From assembly GCA_027482245.1 (NCBI GenBank), contig JAIXWG010000062.1, positions 1-64,000 of the forward strand: DNA of 64,000 nt. The letters are read 5' to 3'. The stretch's first letter is position 1; the number at the start of each line of letters is the position of its first letter. This document shows positions 22,387 through 34,034 of the stretch, piece after piece. Made by a program: the position numbers and the translations under genes. The stretch comes from Acetobacteraceae bacterium. Lineage in GTDB: Bacteria > Pseudomonadota > Alphaproteobacteria > Acetobacterales > Acetobacteraceae. Below the pieces are notes generated by a model, which did not search any database, was not told the DNA's origin, and was given only the letters and a program-made list of their open reading frames with translations.

Positions 22387-23085
22387 GTGTGCATCGCATG
22401 CCGCCCCGCCTCCCGCCGGGGCTTCCTGGCTTCCGCCGGCGCCCTGGCGGCGCTCGCCGCCCCCACCGGCCGCGCCCATGCCCAGGGGGTGGCCCGCCCC
22501 GCGACGCCGGACGCCGCGCTGCGCGCGCTGGCGGAGGGCCATGCCCGCTACCTGGCCGGGCAGCCGAGGGAGCGTGACATCTCCGCGGGGCGGGCGGCGC
22601 TGGCGGTGGGGCAGGCGCCCTATGCGGCCATCCTGGGCTGCGCCGACAGCCGCGTGGCGCCGGAGCATGTCTTCGATGGCGGGCCCGGCGACCTGTTCGT
22701 CGTGCGCGTGGCCGGCAATTTCGTGACGCGGGACGGCCTCGGCAGCCTGGAATTCGGGGCGGCGGTGCTCGGCACCAAGGCGATCCTGGTGCTGGGCCAT
22801 ACGAGTTGCGGCGCGGTCAACGCCACCACCGCGGCGCTGCGCCAGGGCAACAACCTGCCCGGCAGCATCGCGCCGCTGGTCACCGCCATGAAGCCCGGGA
22901 TCGAGCCCGCGCTGGCAGGGCCGGCGGAAGGGCTCGCCGCGCGCGCCCTGGCCGCCAATGTCCGCCACGCCGTGCAGCGGCTGGAAGCGGACAGCCCGAT
23001 CCTCTCCGCCCTGATCGCCGCCGGGTCGCTGAAGGTCGTGGGCGGGATCTACGACCTGGCGACGGGGCGCGTCGGGATGCTGTGA
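22387..23085 (+). CDS. Beta-carbonic anhydrase with Tat-type export signal
   Basis: 232 aa. The zinc site CADSR (Cys85, Asp87, Arg89) and HTSC (His138, Cys141) are complete, as are the core segments RVAGNFVTRDGLGSLEF and LVLGHTSCGAVNA. It should interconvert CO2 and bicarbonate. The N-terminus SRRGFLASAGALAALAAP is a twin-arginine signal with cleavage near AHAQ, so the enzyme is predicted periplasmic, like a minority of beta enzymes. GTG at 22387, nine bases after GGAG, gives a normal signal length; an earlier in-frame ATG at 22228 would put over 50 unrelated residues ahead of it. Confidence 0.9.
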   Translation: MCIACRPASRRGFLASAGALAALAAPTGRAHAQGVARPATPDAALRALAEGHARYLAGQPRERDISAGRAALAVGQAPYAAILGCADSRVAPEHVFDGGPGDLFVVRVAGNFVTRDGLGSLEFGAAVLGTKAILVLGHTSCGAVNATTAALRQGNNLPGSIAPLVTAMKPGIEPALAGPAEGLAARALAANVRHAVQRLEADSPILSALIAAGSLKVVGGIYDLATGRVGML

Positions 23086-23259
23086 GCGGGCGGGCGGCAG
23101 CCCGCGGATACCGTCGCGCAACGCTTCGTTGCCAAAGGTCGCTGGCGCGGCGCGACGGGGCGGGCGACACGGAAGGGGATGCCGAACCTCCCTGGCGTTT
23201 TCCCGCCTGCCCCCTTCTCGCCTGCACCGCGCCGCAAAGCGCGGTATCAAGGGGGCCTC

Positions 23260-24738
23260 ATGCCAAGCCCCCTCTCCCGTCGCGGCGCCCTGGCGGCGCT
23301 CGTCCTCACCGCCGGCTGCGCGCCGCGGATCGAGCCCGCCTCCTCCGGCATCCGGCTGCCGGCCCTGTTCAGCCGCGGCACGCCGGCCGCCACGCCGCCG
23401 GTGGCGATGCAATGGCCCGATGCGGCCTGGTGGCAGGCGTTCGGCGCCCCGCCGCTGGATGCGCTGATGCGCGCGGCCATGGACGGCAACCTGGATCTGG
23501 CGGCCGCCACGGCGCGGGTGCGCCAGGCGGATGCGCAGGTGCGGATCAGCGGCGCCGCGCTGCTGCCCTCCCTCGATGGCGATCTCTCGGGCGGCCGGTC
23601 ACGGTCCGGCAGCCGCAACCCGGGCACCGCCGGGCGGGCGGAGAACAGCTTCGGCGCGACCATGTCGGCGAGCTACGAGGTCGATTTCTGGGGCCGCAAC
23701 AGGGCGGCGCTGGAAGCGGCGCGGTCTTCCGCCCAGGCGGCGCGCTACGCCGTCGGCGTGACCGCGCTGTCCACTCAATCCGCGGTCGCGAATGCGCTGT
23801 TCAGCGTGCTTGGCGCGCGGGAACAGCTGGAGATCCAGCGCGGGAACCTGGAGGTCGCGACCCGCAACCTCGGCATCCTGCGCAACCGCATCGCCGCCGG
23901 CACCGCCACGGGGCTCGACGTGGCGCAGCAGGAGACGGTGGTGGCGCAGCAGCGCGCGGCCATCCCGCCGCTGCAGCAATCGGCCGACCAGAACCTGCTG
24001 GCGCTCGGCACGCTGACGGGCACGAACCCCGGCGACATGGCGGTGGAGACGCTGCGCATCGCCGCCGTCCGCGTGCCGGAGGTGCCGGCGGGCCTGCCGT
24101 CCGAGGTCCTGGCCCGGCGGCCGGACGTCCAGCTGGCGGAGGCCAACCTGCTGACCGCCAATGCCAATGTCGCGGCGGCGCGGGCGGCGCTGTTCCCGAC
24201 CATCGCGCTGACGGCCCGCGGCGGCGTGAGTGCCACCGCGCTCGACCTGCTGCTGCGGCCGGGCTCGACGCTCTACAGCCTGGCGGCGGGGCTGACGGCG
24301 CCGATCTTCGATGGCGGCGCGCTGCGCGCCCAGGTGGATCAGTTCCGCGCGCGGCAGGAGGAACTGCTGGCCACCTACCAGCGTGCGATCCTGGCGGCGC
24401 TGCAGGAGACGGAGGCGAACCTGTCCGCGCTGCGCTGGAATACGGAGCTTGTCGAATTGCAACGCGCCCGCGTCGCCGCCGCCCAGCGCGCCTATGACAT
24501 CGCGGAGGCGCAGCTGCGCGCCGGCACGGTGGACCTGCTGACGGTGCTGAACGTGCAGACCAGCCTGTTCTCCGCCCGCACCGCCCTGGCCCAGGCGCAG
24601 ACCAGCCGCCTGCAGGCGGTTGCCGCATTGTTCACCGCCCTTGGCGGAGGCTGGAGCCTTGATGCGACCGCCGCGACGCCATCTGGAGGGAGCGGCCCCT
24701 GGGGCGGTCCAGCCGCCGGAGGCAGCCCGACGCCATGA
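23260..24738 (+). CDS. Outer-membrane efflux lipoprotein (NodT/OprM type)
   Basis: 492 aa. A lipoprotein signal with lipobox LTAGC puts lipidated Cys20 at the mature N-terminus. Two repeated TolC-like halves follow, with typical segments PDAAWWQAFG, SYEVDFWGRNRAALEAA, LPSEVLARRPDVQLAEANL and the late DLLTVLNVQTSLFSAR. It forms the trimeric outer-membrane duct for the RND pump encoded next. ATG at 23260 starts just before the signal peptide. Its stop overlaps the next gene's ATG (ATGA), making it the first gene of a four-gene operon. Confidence 0.93.
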   Translation: MPSPLSRRGALAALVLTAGCAPRIEPASSGIRLPALFSRGTPAATPPVAMQWPDAAWWQAFGAPPLDALMRAAMDGNLDLAAATARVRQADAQVRISGAALLPSLDGDLSGGRSRSGSRNPGTAGRAENSFGATMSASYEVDFWGRNRAALEAARSSAQAARYAVGVTALSTQSAVANALFSVLGAREQLEIQRGNLEVATRNLGILRNRIAAGTATGLDVAQQETVVAQQRAAIPPLQQSADQNLLALGTLTGTNPGDMAVETLRIAAVRVPEVPAGLPSEVLARRPDVQLAEANLLTANANVAAARAALFPTIALTARGGVSATALDLLLRPGSTLYSLAAGLTAPIFDGGALRAQVDQFRARQEELLATYQRAILAALQETEANLSALRWNTELVELQRARVAAAQRAYDIAEAQLRAGTVDLLTVLNVQTSLFSARTALAQAQTSRLQAVAALFTALGGGWSLDATAATPSGGSGPWGGPAAGGSPTP

Positions 24739-26096
24739 ACGAAGTTCCGAAGACGACGCCGAAGGCCGACCCGGCTGCCCTCTCCACGCCCGTGAAGGCA
24801 CGGCGGCGGCGCTGGCCCTGGCTGCTGGCGGGGCTGGTCGTGATCGGCGCCGGGGCCGGCTATGCCTGGAAGGCCGGGCTGCCGCCCTTCGCGCCCGCGG
24901 TGCAGGCGCCGCCCCCGCCCGGCCAGCCGGGCGTGCGCCGGGGCGGCGGCGCGCCCGCCATCCCCGTGACGGCGGCCGCCGCGAGCGTGGAGGACCTGCC
25001 CATCCTGCTGGATGCGCTCGGCACCGTGCAGGCGTCCAACACCATCACCGTCGTGCCCCAGGTCTCCGGCCGCATAACGGAGATCGCCTTCCGGGAGGGG
25101 CAGGAGGTGAAGGCGGGCGACGTGCTGGTGCGGATCGACCCGCGCAGCTTCAAGGCCTCGCTCGACCAGGCGGTCGCGACCAAGGCGCAGCGGGAGGCGC
25201 AGCTGGCCAATGCGCGGCTCGACCTGCAGCGCTACCAGCAGCTGCTGCGCAGCAACGGCACGTCCCAGCAGACCGTGGACACGCAGCGCGCCCAGGTGGC
25301 GCAGCTGGAAGCGCAGGTGCAGTTCGACCAGGCGACGATCGACAGCGCGCGGGTGCAGCTGGACTACGCCACGATCCGATCCCCGATCGAAGGTCGCGTC
25401 GGGCTGCGGCAGGTGGACCTCGGCAACCTCGTCTCCAGCAGCACGACCACGGGCATCGTCGTGGTGACGCAGCTGAAGCCCATCACGGTGAACTTCACCC
25501 TGCCGCAGCAGACGCTGCCGCAGGTGATGCAGGCGCTGGCGGCGGGGCCGGTGACGGTGGAGGCGCGGCTCGCGGAATTCGCGCCGCCGCGGCTGGATGG
25601 CACGCCCGCGCCGCCGAACCCGATCGGGCAGCTGGTGACCATCGACAACCAGGTGGACCAGACGACGGGGACGATCCGGCTGAAGGCCACCTTCCCGAAC
25701 GAGGACCAGCGCCTCTGGCCCGGGGCCTTCGTGAACACGCGCATCCAGGTGGCGGTGCTGCGCGGCGTCACGGTGCTGCCGCTGGTCGCCGTGCAGCGCG
25801 GGCCGCAGGGCCCCTACGCCTTCGTGGTGCGCGACGACAACACGGTGGAGCAGCGCAACATCACGCTCGGCACCATCGCGGGCAACCAGGCGGTGGTGCT
25901 GGCGGGCATGCGCGTCGGCGAACGCGCGGTGACGTCGGGCGCGCTGCGCCTGGTGAATGGCAGCCTGGTGCAGGTGGCGGAACCGGTGCGCCCGCCGCCT
26001 TCCGTGCCGCAGGCGCGCCGCCGGCCGCAACAGGCGCCGCCCGCCGCGACACCGCCCGCCGAGGCCCCCGCCACGCCGCCGCCCGCGCGGCCCTGA
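24735..26096 (+). CDS. mdtA: RND efflux periplasmic adaptor (MdtA-like)
   Basis: 453 aa membrane-fusion protein. One N-terminal membrane anchor lies at about residues 26-48. The barrel-sandwich and coiled-coil regions follow (VVPQVSGRITEIAFREGQEVKAGDVLVRIDPRSF region, residues about 105-140, then a Gln/Ala-rich coiled coil to about 210), and IRSPIEGRVGLRQVDLGN marks the second lipoyl half. A Pro/Ala-rich tail of about 35 residues ends the protein. It bridges pump and outer-membrane duct. It overlaps the upstream gene by 4 bases and lies 6 bases before the first pump gene. Confidence 0.92.
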   Translation: MNEVPKTTPKADPAALSTPVKARRRRWPWLLAGLVVIGAGAGYAWKAGLPPFAPAVQAPPPPGQPGVRRGGGAPAIPVTAAAASVEDLPILLDALGTVQASNTITVVPQVSGRITEIAFREGQEVKAGDVLVRIDPRSFKASLDQAVATKAQREAQLANARLDLQRYQQLLRSNGTSQQTVDTQRAQVAQLEAQVQFDQATIDSARVQLDYATIRSPIEGRVGLRQVDLGNLVSSSTTTGIVVVTQLKPITVNFTLPQQTLPQVMQALAAGPVTVEARLAEFAPPRLDGTPAPPNPIGQLVTIDNQVDQTTGTIRLKATFPNEDQRLWPGAFVNTRIQVAVLRGVTVLPLVAVQRGPQGPYAFVVRDDNTVEQRNITLGTIAGNQAVVLAGMRVGERAVTSGALRLVNGSLVQVAEPVRPPPSVPQARRRPQQAPPAATPPAEAPATPPPARP

Positions 26097-26102
26097 CCGG
26101 GC

Positions 26103-29100
26103 ATGAACATCTCCTCCCCCTTCATCGCGCGGCCCATCGCGACCTTCCTGCTGGCCGTCGCGGTGCTGCTGGCGGGCCTGTATGGCTACATGCGCCTGCC
26201 GGTCTCGTCGCTGCCGGAGGTCGACTTCCCGACGATCCAGGTGACGACCCAGCTGCCCGGCGCTTCCGCCGACACCGTCGCCGTCCTGGTGACGGCATCG
26301 CTGGAACGGCAGCTGGCGCAGATCGCGGGGCTGTCGGAGATGGTGTCCGTCAGCGGGCCGTCGGTGTCCCGCATCACGCTGCAGTTCAACCTGGGGCGTG
26401 ACATCGACGATGCGGCGCAGGACGTGCAGTCCGCTATCAACGCGGCGCGTGGCACGCTGCCCTCCACCCTGCCCTACCCGCCGACCTACCAGAAGGTGAA
26501 CCCGGCCGACCCGCCGGTCATGACGCTGGCGCTGACCAGTGAGACGCTGCCGACCGCGCGGCTTTCGGATGTGGTGGACACGCTGCTGGCGCAGCGCCTG
26601 TCGCAGGTGACGGGCGTGGGGCGCGTGGCCGTGCAGGGCAACATGCGCCCCGCCGTGCGGCTGCAGGTCGACCCCCAGCGCCTCGCCGCCTATGGCATCG
26701 GCATGTCCACGGTGCGGACCGCCGTCGCGGCGGCGAATGTCGCGGGGCCGAAGGGCTCCATCGACGGGCCGCAGCAGGCCTCCGCCGTCATGGCCAACGA
26801 CCAGGTGACGACGCCCGCCGGCTTCGCCGACCTGATCATCGCCTGGCGTGACGAGGCGCCGGTGCGGCTGCGGGACGTCGGCGTGGCGGTGGAGGACCTG
26901 GAGAACACGCTGACAGCCGCCTGGTACAATGGCCGCCCCGCCGTGCTGATCGACGTGCAGCGACAGCCCGGTGCCAACATCGTCCGCACGGTGGAGCTGG
27001 TGCGCGCGCAGCTCGCCAACCTGGAACGCGCCCTGCCCGCGGGGGTCACGCTCTCCATCGTGTCGGACCGGACGGAGACAATCCGGGCCTCGGTCGAGGA
27101 AGTGCAGTTCACGCTGGTGCTCTCCGTCGTGCTGGTGGTGGCGGTGATCTACCTGTTCCTGCGCAGCGCGCGGGCCACCGTGGTGCCGGGCGTCGCCCTG
27201 CCGCTGTCCATCGTCGGCACCTTCGGCGTCATGGCGCTGTGCGGCTATTCGCTCGACAACCTCTCGCTCATGGCGCTGACCATCGCGACGGGCTTCGTGG
27301 TGGACGATGCGATCGTGATGATCGAGAACATCGTCCGCCTGATCGAGGGCGGCAGGAAGCCGCTGGATGCCGCCTTCGAAGGTGCGAAGCAGATCGGCTT
27401 CACCATCGTCTCCCTCACCGTCTCCCTCGTCGCCGTCTTCATCCCGCTGCTGTTCATGGATGGCGTGGTGGGGCGGCTGTTCCGCGAATTCGCGATCGTC
27501 CTGACCATCTCCGTCCTCGTCTCCATGGTCGTGTCGCTGACGCTGACGCCGATGATGTGCGGCCTGCTGCTGCGCCCCCACACCGAGGAGAAGCCGGGCC
27601 TCGTCAACCGCGCCTTCGAGGCCGGGTTCGAGTGGCTCCGCCGCCTCTATGCCCGCACCCTCGACTGGGCCCTGGCGCGGGAGGGGCTGATGCTGGCGGT
27701 GGCGGCGGCGACTCTGGCCGGCACGGTCTGGCTCTACATCGTCGTCCCCAAGGGCTTCCTGCCGCTGCAGGACACCGGGATCATCGCCATCACCACGGAG
27801 GCCCCGCAGGACGTCTCCTTCGCCCGCATGTCGGAGCTGCAGCGCCAGGTGGCGGAGGTGGTGGCGCGGGATGCGGAGGTGGTCTCCGTCGCCTCCGTCG
27901 CCGGGGCGGGCACGGTGAATGCCGCGCAGAACACCGGGCGTGTCGTCGCGGTGCTGCGGCCGCGGGCGGAGCGCGCCGACGACGTCTCCGCCGTGATCGA
28001 CCGGCTGGCGCCGCAGATCGAGCGCATCCCCGGTGTCGTCGCCTATCTCCAGCCCGTGCAGGACATCCAGATCGGCACGCGGCCATCCAGCACGCAGTAC
28101 CAGTACACGCTGACCGACACGGCGGCGGATGAGCTGCGCGCCTGGGCGCCGCGGCTGCTGGCCGGCCTGCGCGAACTGCCGCAGCTGCGGGACGTGGCGA
28201 GCGACCAGCGGGAGGATGGGCTTCGCATCCAGGTGCAGGTGGATCGCGCCCGCGCCGCGCGTCTCGGCGTGACGATGCAGGCGGTGGACGACACGCTGTA
28301 CGACGCGCTCGGCCAGCGGCAGATCTCCACCATCTACGGCCAGGCGAACCAGTACCGCGTGGTGCTGGAAGCCGATCCCCGCCAGGTGAACGACCCCGCC
28401 GCGCTCGGCCTGCTGCGCGTGCCGGGCACGGTGACCAACGGCATCGCGGCGCAGATCCCGCTGGCGGAGATCGCGACCATCACGCGGGCGAGCGGCCCGC
28501 TGACCATCACGCGGCAGGACCAGTTCCCGGCCGTGACCTTCAGCTTCAACCTGGCGCCCGATGCCTCGCTAGGCCAGGCCGTGACGGCGATCCGCGCCAT
28601 GCAGGCGCGGCTCGGCATGCCCGATACCATGCAGGGCAGCTTCGGCGGCGATGCGGCGGAATTCGACCGCTCGCTGGCCGGCCAGGGCTGGCTGATCCTG
28701 GCCGCTGTCATCGTCATCTACATCGTGCTCGGCGTGCTCTACGAAAGCGTCGTCCACCCCATCACCATCCTCTCCACCCTGCCCTCCGCCGGCATCGGCG
28801 CGCTGCTCGGGCTGATGATGTTCGGCCTCGACCTCTCGGTGCTCGGGCTGATCGGCATCGTGCTGCTGATGGGCATCGTGAAGAAGAACGCGATCATGAT
28901 GATCGACTTTGCGCTGGAGGCGCAGCGGGACCACGGCATGGCGCCGCGCGACGCGATCCGGGAGGCCTGCCTGCTGCGCTTCCGTCCCATCATGATGACG
29001 ACGATGGCGGCATTGCTGGGCGCCGTGCCGCTGGTGCTGGGCCATGGCGCGGGGTCGGAGCTGCGGCTGCCGCTCGGCGTTTCCGTCATCGGGGGCCTGC

Positions 29101-29219
29101 TGCTGAGTCAGGTCATCACGCTCTACACCACGCCCGTCATCTACCTGGCGCTGGAGGATCTGCGCGGCTGGGCGGGGCGGCGCTTCCGGCCGCGGGCGCC
29201 GGCGGCGGCGGCGGAGTAG
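26103..29219 (+). CDS. mdtB: RND efflux transporter, first pump subunit (MdtB-like)
   Basis: 1038 aa, the full length of hydrophobe/amphiphile efflux RND pumps, with two six-helix halves each carrying a large periplasmic loop. The proton-relay pair Asp401-Asp402 lies in VVDDAIVMIENI. The N-terminus SSPFIARPIATFLLAVAVLL and the segment LPEVDFPTIQV are typical of MdtB/MdtC. A second pump gene follows 3 bases on, as in mdtBC, where the two subunits build a mixed trimer exporting bile salts, novobiocin and similar compounds in E. coli. Substrates here are unknown. No local regulator is adjacent. Confidence 0.93.
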   Translation: MNISSPFIARPIATFLLAVAVLLAGLYGYMRLPVSSLPEVDFPTIQVTTQLPGASADTVAVLVTASLERQLAQIAGLSEMVSVSGPSVSRITLQFNLGRDIDDAAQDVQSAINAARGTLPSTLPYPPTYQKVNPADPPVMTLALTSETLPTARLSDVVDTLLAQRLSQVTGVGRVAVQGNMRPAVRLQVDPQRLAAYGIGMSTVRTAVAAANVAGPKGSIDGPQQASAVMANDQVTTPAGFADLIIAWRDEAPVRLRDVGVAVEDLENTLTAAWYNGRPAVLIDVQRQPGANIVRTVELVRAQLANLERALPAGVTLSIVSDRTETIRASVEEVQFTLVLSVVLVVAVIYLFLRSARATVVPGVALPLSIVGTFGVMALCGYSLDNLSLMALTIATGFVVDDAIVMIENIVRLIEGGRKPLDAAFEGAKQIGFTIVSLTVSLVAVFIPLLFMDGVVGRLFREFAIVLTISVLVSMVVSLTLTPMMCGLLLRPHTEEKPGLVNRAFEAGFEWLRRLYARTLDWALAREGLMLAVAAATLAGTVWLYIVVPKGFLPLQDTGIIAITTEAPQDVSFARMSELQRQVAEVVARDAEVVSVASVAGAGTVNAAQNTGRVVAVLRPRAERADDVSAVIDRLAPQIERIPGVVAYLQPVQDIQIGTRPSSTQYQYTLTDTAADELRAWAPRLLAGLRELPQLRDVASDQREDGLRIQVQVDRARAARLGVTMQAVDDTLYDALGQRQISTIYGQANQYRVVLEADPRQVNDPAALGLLRVPGTVTNGIAAQIPLAEIATITRASGPLTITRQDQFPAVTFSFNLAPDASLGQAVTAIRAMQARLGMPDTMQGSFGGDAAEFDRSLAGQGWLILAAVIVIYIVLGVLYESVVHPITILSTLPSAGIGALLGLMMFGLDLSVLGLIGIVLLMGIVKKNAIMMIDFALEAQRDHGMAPRDAIREACLLRFRPIMMTTMAALLGAVPLVLGHGAGSELRLPLGVSVIGGLLLSQVITLYTTPVIYLALEDLRGWAGRRFRPRAPAAAAE

Positions 29220-29222
29220 CGC

Positions 29223-32200
29223 GTGTCGATCTCCGCCCCCTTCATCGCGCGGCCCATCGGCACCACGCTGCTGGCCATCGGGCTCGCGCTCGCGGGGCTC
29301 GTCGCCTATTTCAATCTGCCCGTCGCGCCGCTGCCGCGCGTCGATTTCCCGACCATCGCCGTCAGTGCCAGCCAGCCCGGCGCGGACCCGGCCATCATGG
29401 CGTCCTCCGTCGCAGCCCCGCTGGAACGACGGCTGGGGGAGATCCCGGGGGTGACGGAGCTGACCTCGAGCTCCAGCCTCGGCAGCGCCACCGTCATCAT
29501 CCAGTTCGACCTCAGCCGCTCCATCGCCAGCGCGGCGCGGGACGTGCAGGCGGCGATCAACGCGGCGATGTCGGACCTGCCATCCGGCCTGACCAATACG
29601 CCGACCTTCCGCAAGCTGAACCCGGGCGACGCGCCGGTGCTGATCCTGGTGCTGACCTCCAGCACGCTGACCCCCGGCCAGCTCTACGACGCTGCCGACA
29701 ACGTCGTGGTGCCGCGCCTGTCGCAGGTGGACGGCACCGCGCAGGTCAGCATCGCGGGCGCCGAGCAGCCCGCCATCCGCGTCGCGGTCGATCCCGCGGC
29801 CGCGACGGCCGCCGGCGTCTCGCTCGACCAGATCCGCACCGCCATCACGGCGGCCAATGTCACGCAGCCCACGGGCATGCTGGAAGGGCCTCTGCAATCC
29901 GCCGCCATCGGCGTGAACGACCGGCTGCAGGAGGTCGCGGAATTCGGCGCCATCATCGTGCGCCAGGCCAATGGCGCGATGGTGCGGCTCGATTCCATCG
30001 CGCGGGTGGAACAGGGGGCGCGGGACCGGCGGCAATCCGGGCTGTTCAACGGCCAGCCCGCCGTGATCCTGACGATCTATAAGCAGGCCGACGCCAATGT
30101 GCTGGAGGTGGTCGACGGCATCCGCGCCCTGCTGCCGGACCTGAAGCGCTGGATGCCGGCGGGCGTGGACGTCACCATCATGCGCGACCGGTCGGAGACG
30201 ATCCGCGCCTCGGTGGCGGAGGTGCAGCACACCCTGCTGATCAGCATCGCGCTGGTGGTGCTGGTGGTGGCGGTCTTCCTGCGCAAGCCCTCCGCCATCA
30301 TCGCCGCCGGCATCGCCGTGCCGCTCTCGCTGCTCGGCACGCTCGGCGTGATGTGGATGGTGGGCTATTCGCTCAACAACCTCTCGCTCATGGCGCTCAC
30401 CATCTCCGTCGGCTTCGTCGTGGACGACGCCATCGTGATGATCGAGAACATGGCCCGCATGCAGGAACGCGGCATGCGCCCCATCAAGGCGGCGCTGGAG
30501 GGGGCGCGCCAGATCGGCTTCACCGTCGTGTCGATGAGCCTGTCGCTGATCGCGGTCTTCATCCCGCTGCTGTTCATGGGCGGGATCGTGGGGCGCATGT
30601 TCCGCGAATTCGCGGCGACGCTCTCCATCGCCGTCGCCATCTCCGCCGTCATCTCCCTCACCGTCACGCCCATGCTGGCCGCGCATCTGGCGCGCGAAGA
30701 GCCGAAGCCGGAGGGCCGCATCGGCCGCGCCTTCGAGGCGACGCTGGACTGGATCATCCGCGGCTACATGCGGAGCCTGGTGGTGGTACTGCGGTGGCGG
30801 GTGCTGACCTGGCTGTTCAACCTTGGCCTCGTCGCCCTGACCATCTGGCTCTACACCGTGGTGCCCAAGGGCTTCATCCCGGCGCAGGATTCCGGCCTGC
30901 TGCAGGGCAGCGCGCAGGCGCAGCCGGATACCTCCTTCCAGCAGATGGTCGTGTACCAGCAGCGGTTGATGGAGGTGCTGCGCGCGGACCCGGCGGTGGA
31001 AAGCGCTTCGGCCTCCGTCGGCGGCGGCGGCTTCTTCGGCTCCTCCTCCAACATCCGCATCCAGGTCGCGCTGAAGCCGGCGGCGGATCGGCCGGGGATG
31101 AACGCGGATGGCGTCATCACGCGGCTGCGCGGCCCACTCTCCCGCATCACGGGGCTGCAGACCTTCCTGCGCCCCGTGCAGGACATCAACATCGGCGGCC
31201 GGTCCAGCAGCGGGTCCTACCAGTACGTGCTGCTGACCCCGGACCTGGAGGAACTCGGCGTGTGGAGCGAGCGGCTGGTGCAGCAGCTGCGCACCGTGCC
31301 GCAGGTGGCCGACGTGTCCTCGGACCAGCAGCGCACCGGCCTCGTCTCCCGCCTCGTCATCGATCGCGATGCGGCCGCCAGGCTCGGCGTCTCCATCTCG
31401 GCGCTTGGCGGCGCGCTCAACAACGCCTTCGCACAGCGCCAGGTCTCCACCATCTACCGCCCGCGCAACCAGTACCGCGTGATCCTGGAAGTGGACCCGG
31501 TGCTGACGGAGGACCCGGATAGCCTGCAACGGATCTTCGTGCCCGGCGCCGCGGGCCCCGTGCCGCTGGGCTCGCTCGTGCGGCTGGAACGCACGGTGGC
31601 GCCACGCTCCATCACGCACCAGGGCCTGTTCCCCGCCGCCACCATCAGCTTCAACCTCGGCGAGGGTGCGACTCTCGGCCAGGCCGCTGAGTTGGTGGAG
31701 AAGGCGGTGCTGGACATCCAGATGCCCGGCACCATCCGCGGCGAATTCGCCGGCAATGCCCGCGCCTTCCAGAACTTCCAGAGCGGCCTTCCGCTGCTGA
31801 TCCTGGCGGCGCTGGTCGCGATCTACATCGTGCTCGGCGTGCTCTACGAAAGCCTGATCCACCCGCTGACCATCATTTCCACCCTGCCCACGGCGGGCGT
31901 CGGCGCGCTGCTGGCGCTGCTCGCCACCAACACGCCCTTCACCATCATCGCGCTGATCGGCGTGATCCTGCTGATGGGCATCGTGAAGAAGAACGCCATC
32001 ATGATGGTGGATTTCGCGCTGGAGCATGAGCGTGACGGCGGCGAGGGCGGGATGGTCGCGATCCTGGAGGCCTGCCGCGAACGCTTCCGCCCCATCCTGA
32101 TGACGACGCTGGCCGCGCTGTTCGGCGCGCTGCCGCTGGCACTCGCCACCGGGCCGGGAGCGGAGCTGCGCCAGCCGCTCGGCATCACCATCATCGGCGG

Positions 32201-32315
32201 GCTCATCCTGTCCCAGCTGCTGACGCTCTACACGACGCCCGCCGTCTATCTGGGGCTGGAACGCCTGGCGGGCGCGAAGCGGGAGAAGCTGGCGCCGCTG
32301 ACGGCGCGGGCCTGA
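29223..32315 (+). CDS. mdtC: RND efflux transporter, second pump subunit (MdtC-like)
   Basis: 1030 aa starting with GTG 3 bases after the MdtB-like stop. It has the same architecture as its neighbour, with Asp401-Asp402 in VVDDAIVMIEN and KKNAIMMVDFALE in the second half. The two pump genes are clearly related to each other but diverged, as mdtB and mdtC are, which supports a hetero-oligomeric pump. The last gene of the operon ends 3 bases from the convergent ABC importer, with no obvious terminator between them. Confidence 0.92.
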   Translation: MSISAPFIARPIGTTLLAIGLALAGLVAYFNLPVAPLPRVDFPTIAVSASQPGADPAIMASSVAAPLERRLGEIPGVTELTSSSSLGSATVIIQFDLSRSIASAARDVQAAINAAMSDLPSGLTNTPTFRKLNPGDAPVLILVLTSSTLTPGQLYDAADNVVVPRLSQVDGTAQVSIAGAEQPAIRVAVDPAAATAAGVSLDQIRTAITAANVTQPTGMLEGPLQSAAIGVNDRLQEVAEFGAIIVRQANGAMVRLDSIARVEQGARDRRQSGLFNGQPAVILTIYKQADANVLEVVDGIRALLPDLKRWMPAGVDVTIMRDRSETIRASVAEVQHTLLISIALVVLVVAVFLRKPSAIIAAGIAVPLSLLGTLGVMWMVGYSLNNLSLMALTISVGFVVDDAIVMIENMARMQERGMRPIKAALEGARQIGFTVVSMSLSLIAVFIPLLFMGGIVGRMFREFAATLSIAVAISAVISLTVTPMLAAHLAREEPKPEGRIGRAFEATLDWIIRGYMRSLVVVLRWRVLTWLFNLGLVALTIWLYTVVPKGFIPAQDSGLLQGSAQAQPDTSFQQMVVYQQRLMEVLRADPAVESASASVGGGGFFGSSSNIRIQVALKPAADRPGMNADGVITRLRGPLSRITGLQTFLRPVQDINIGGRSSSGSYQYVLLTPDLEELGVWSERLVQQLRTVPQVADVSSDQQRTGLVSRLVIDRDAAARLGVSISALGGALNNAFAQRQVSTIYRPRNQYRVILEVDPVLTEDPDSLQRIFVPGAAGPVPLGSLVRLERTVAPRSITHQGLFPAATISFNLGEGATLGQAAELVEKAVLDIQMPGTIRGEFAGNARAFQNFQSGLPLLILAALVAIYIVLGVLYESLIHPLTIISTLPTAGVGALLALLATNTPFTIIALIGVILLMGIVKKNAIMMVDFALEHERDGGEGGMVAILEACRERFRPILMTTLAALFGALPLALATGPGAELRQPLGITIIGGLILSQLLTLYTTPAVYLGLERLAGAKREKLAPLTARA

Positions 32316-32318
32316 AGG

Positions 32319-34030
<1,712 letters not shown>

Positions 34031-34034
<4 letters not shown>

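Noticed and set aside
24492..32027. Two minus-strand open frames of over 1,000 codons opposite the RND pump genes
   Set aside because: Same antisense artefact; composition is His/Arg/Asp-rich and the plus-strand pump genes are unambiguous.
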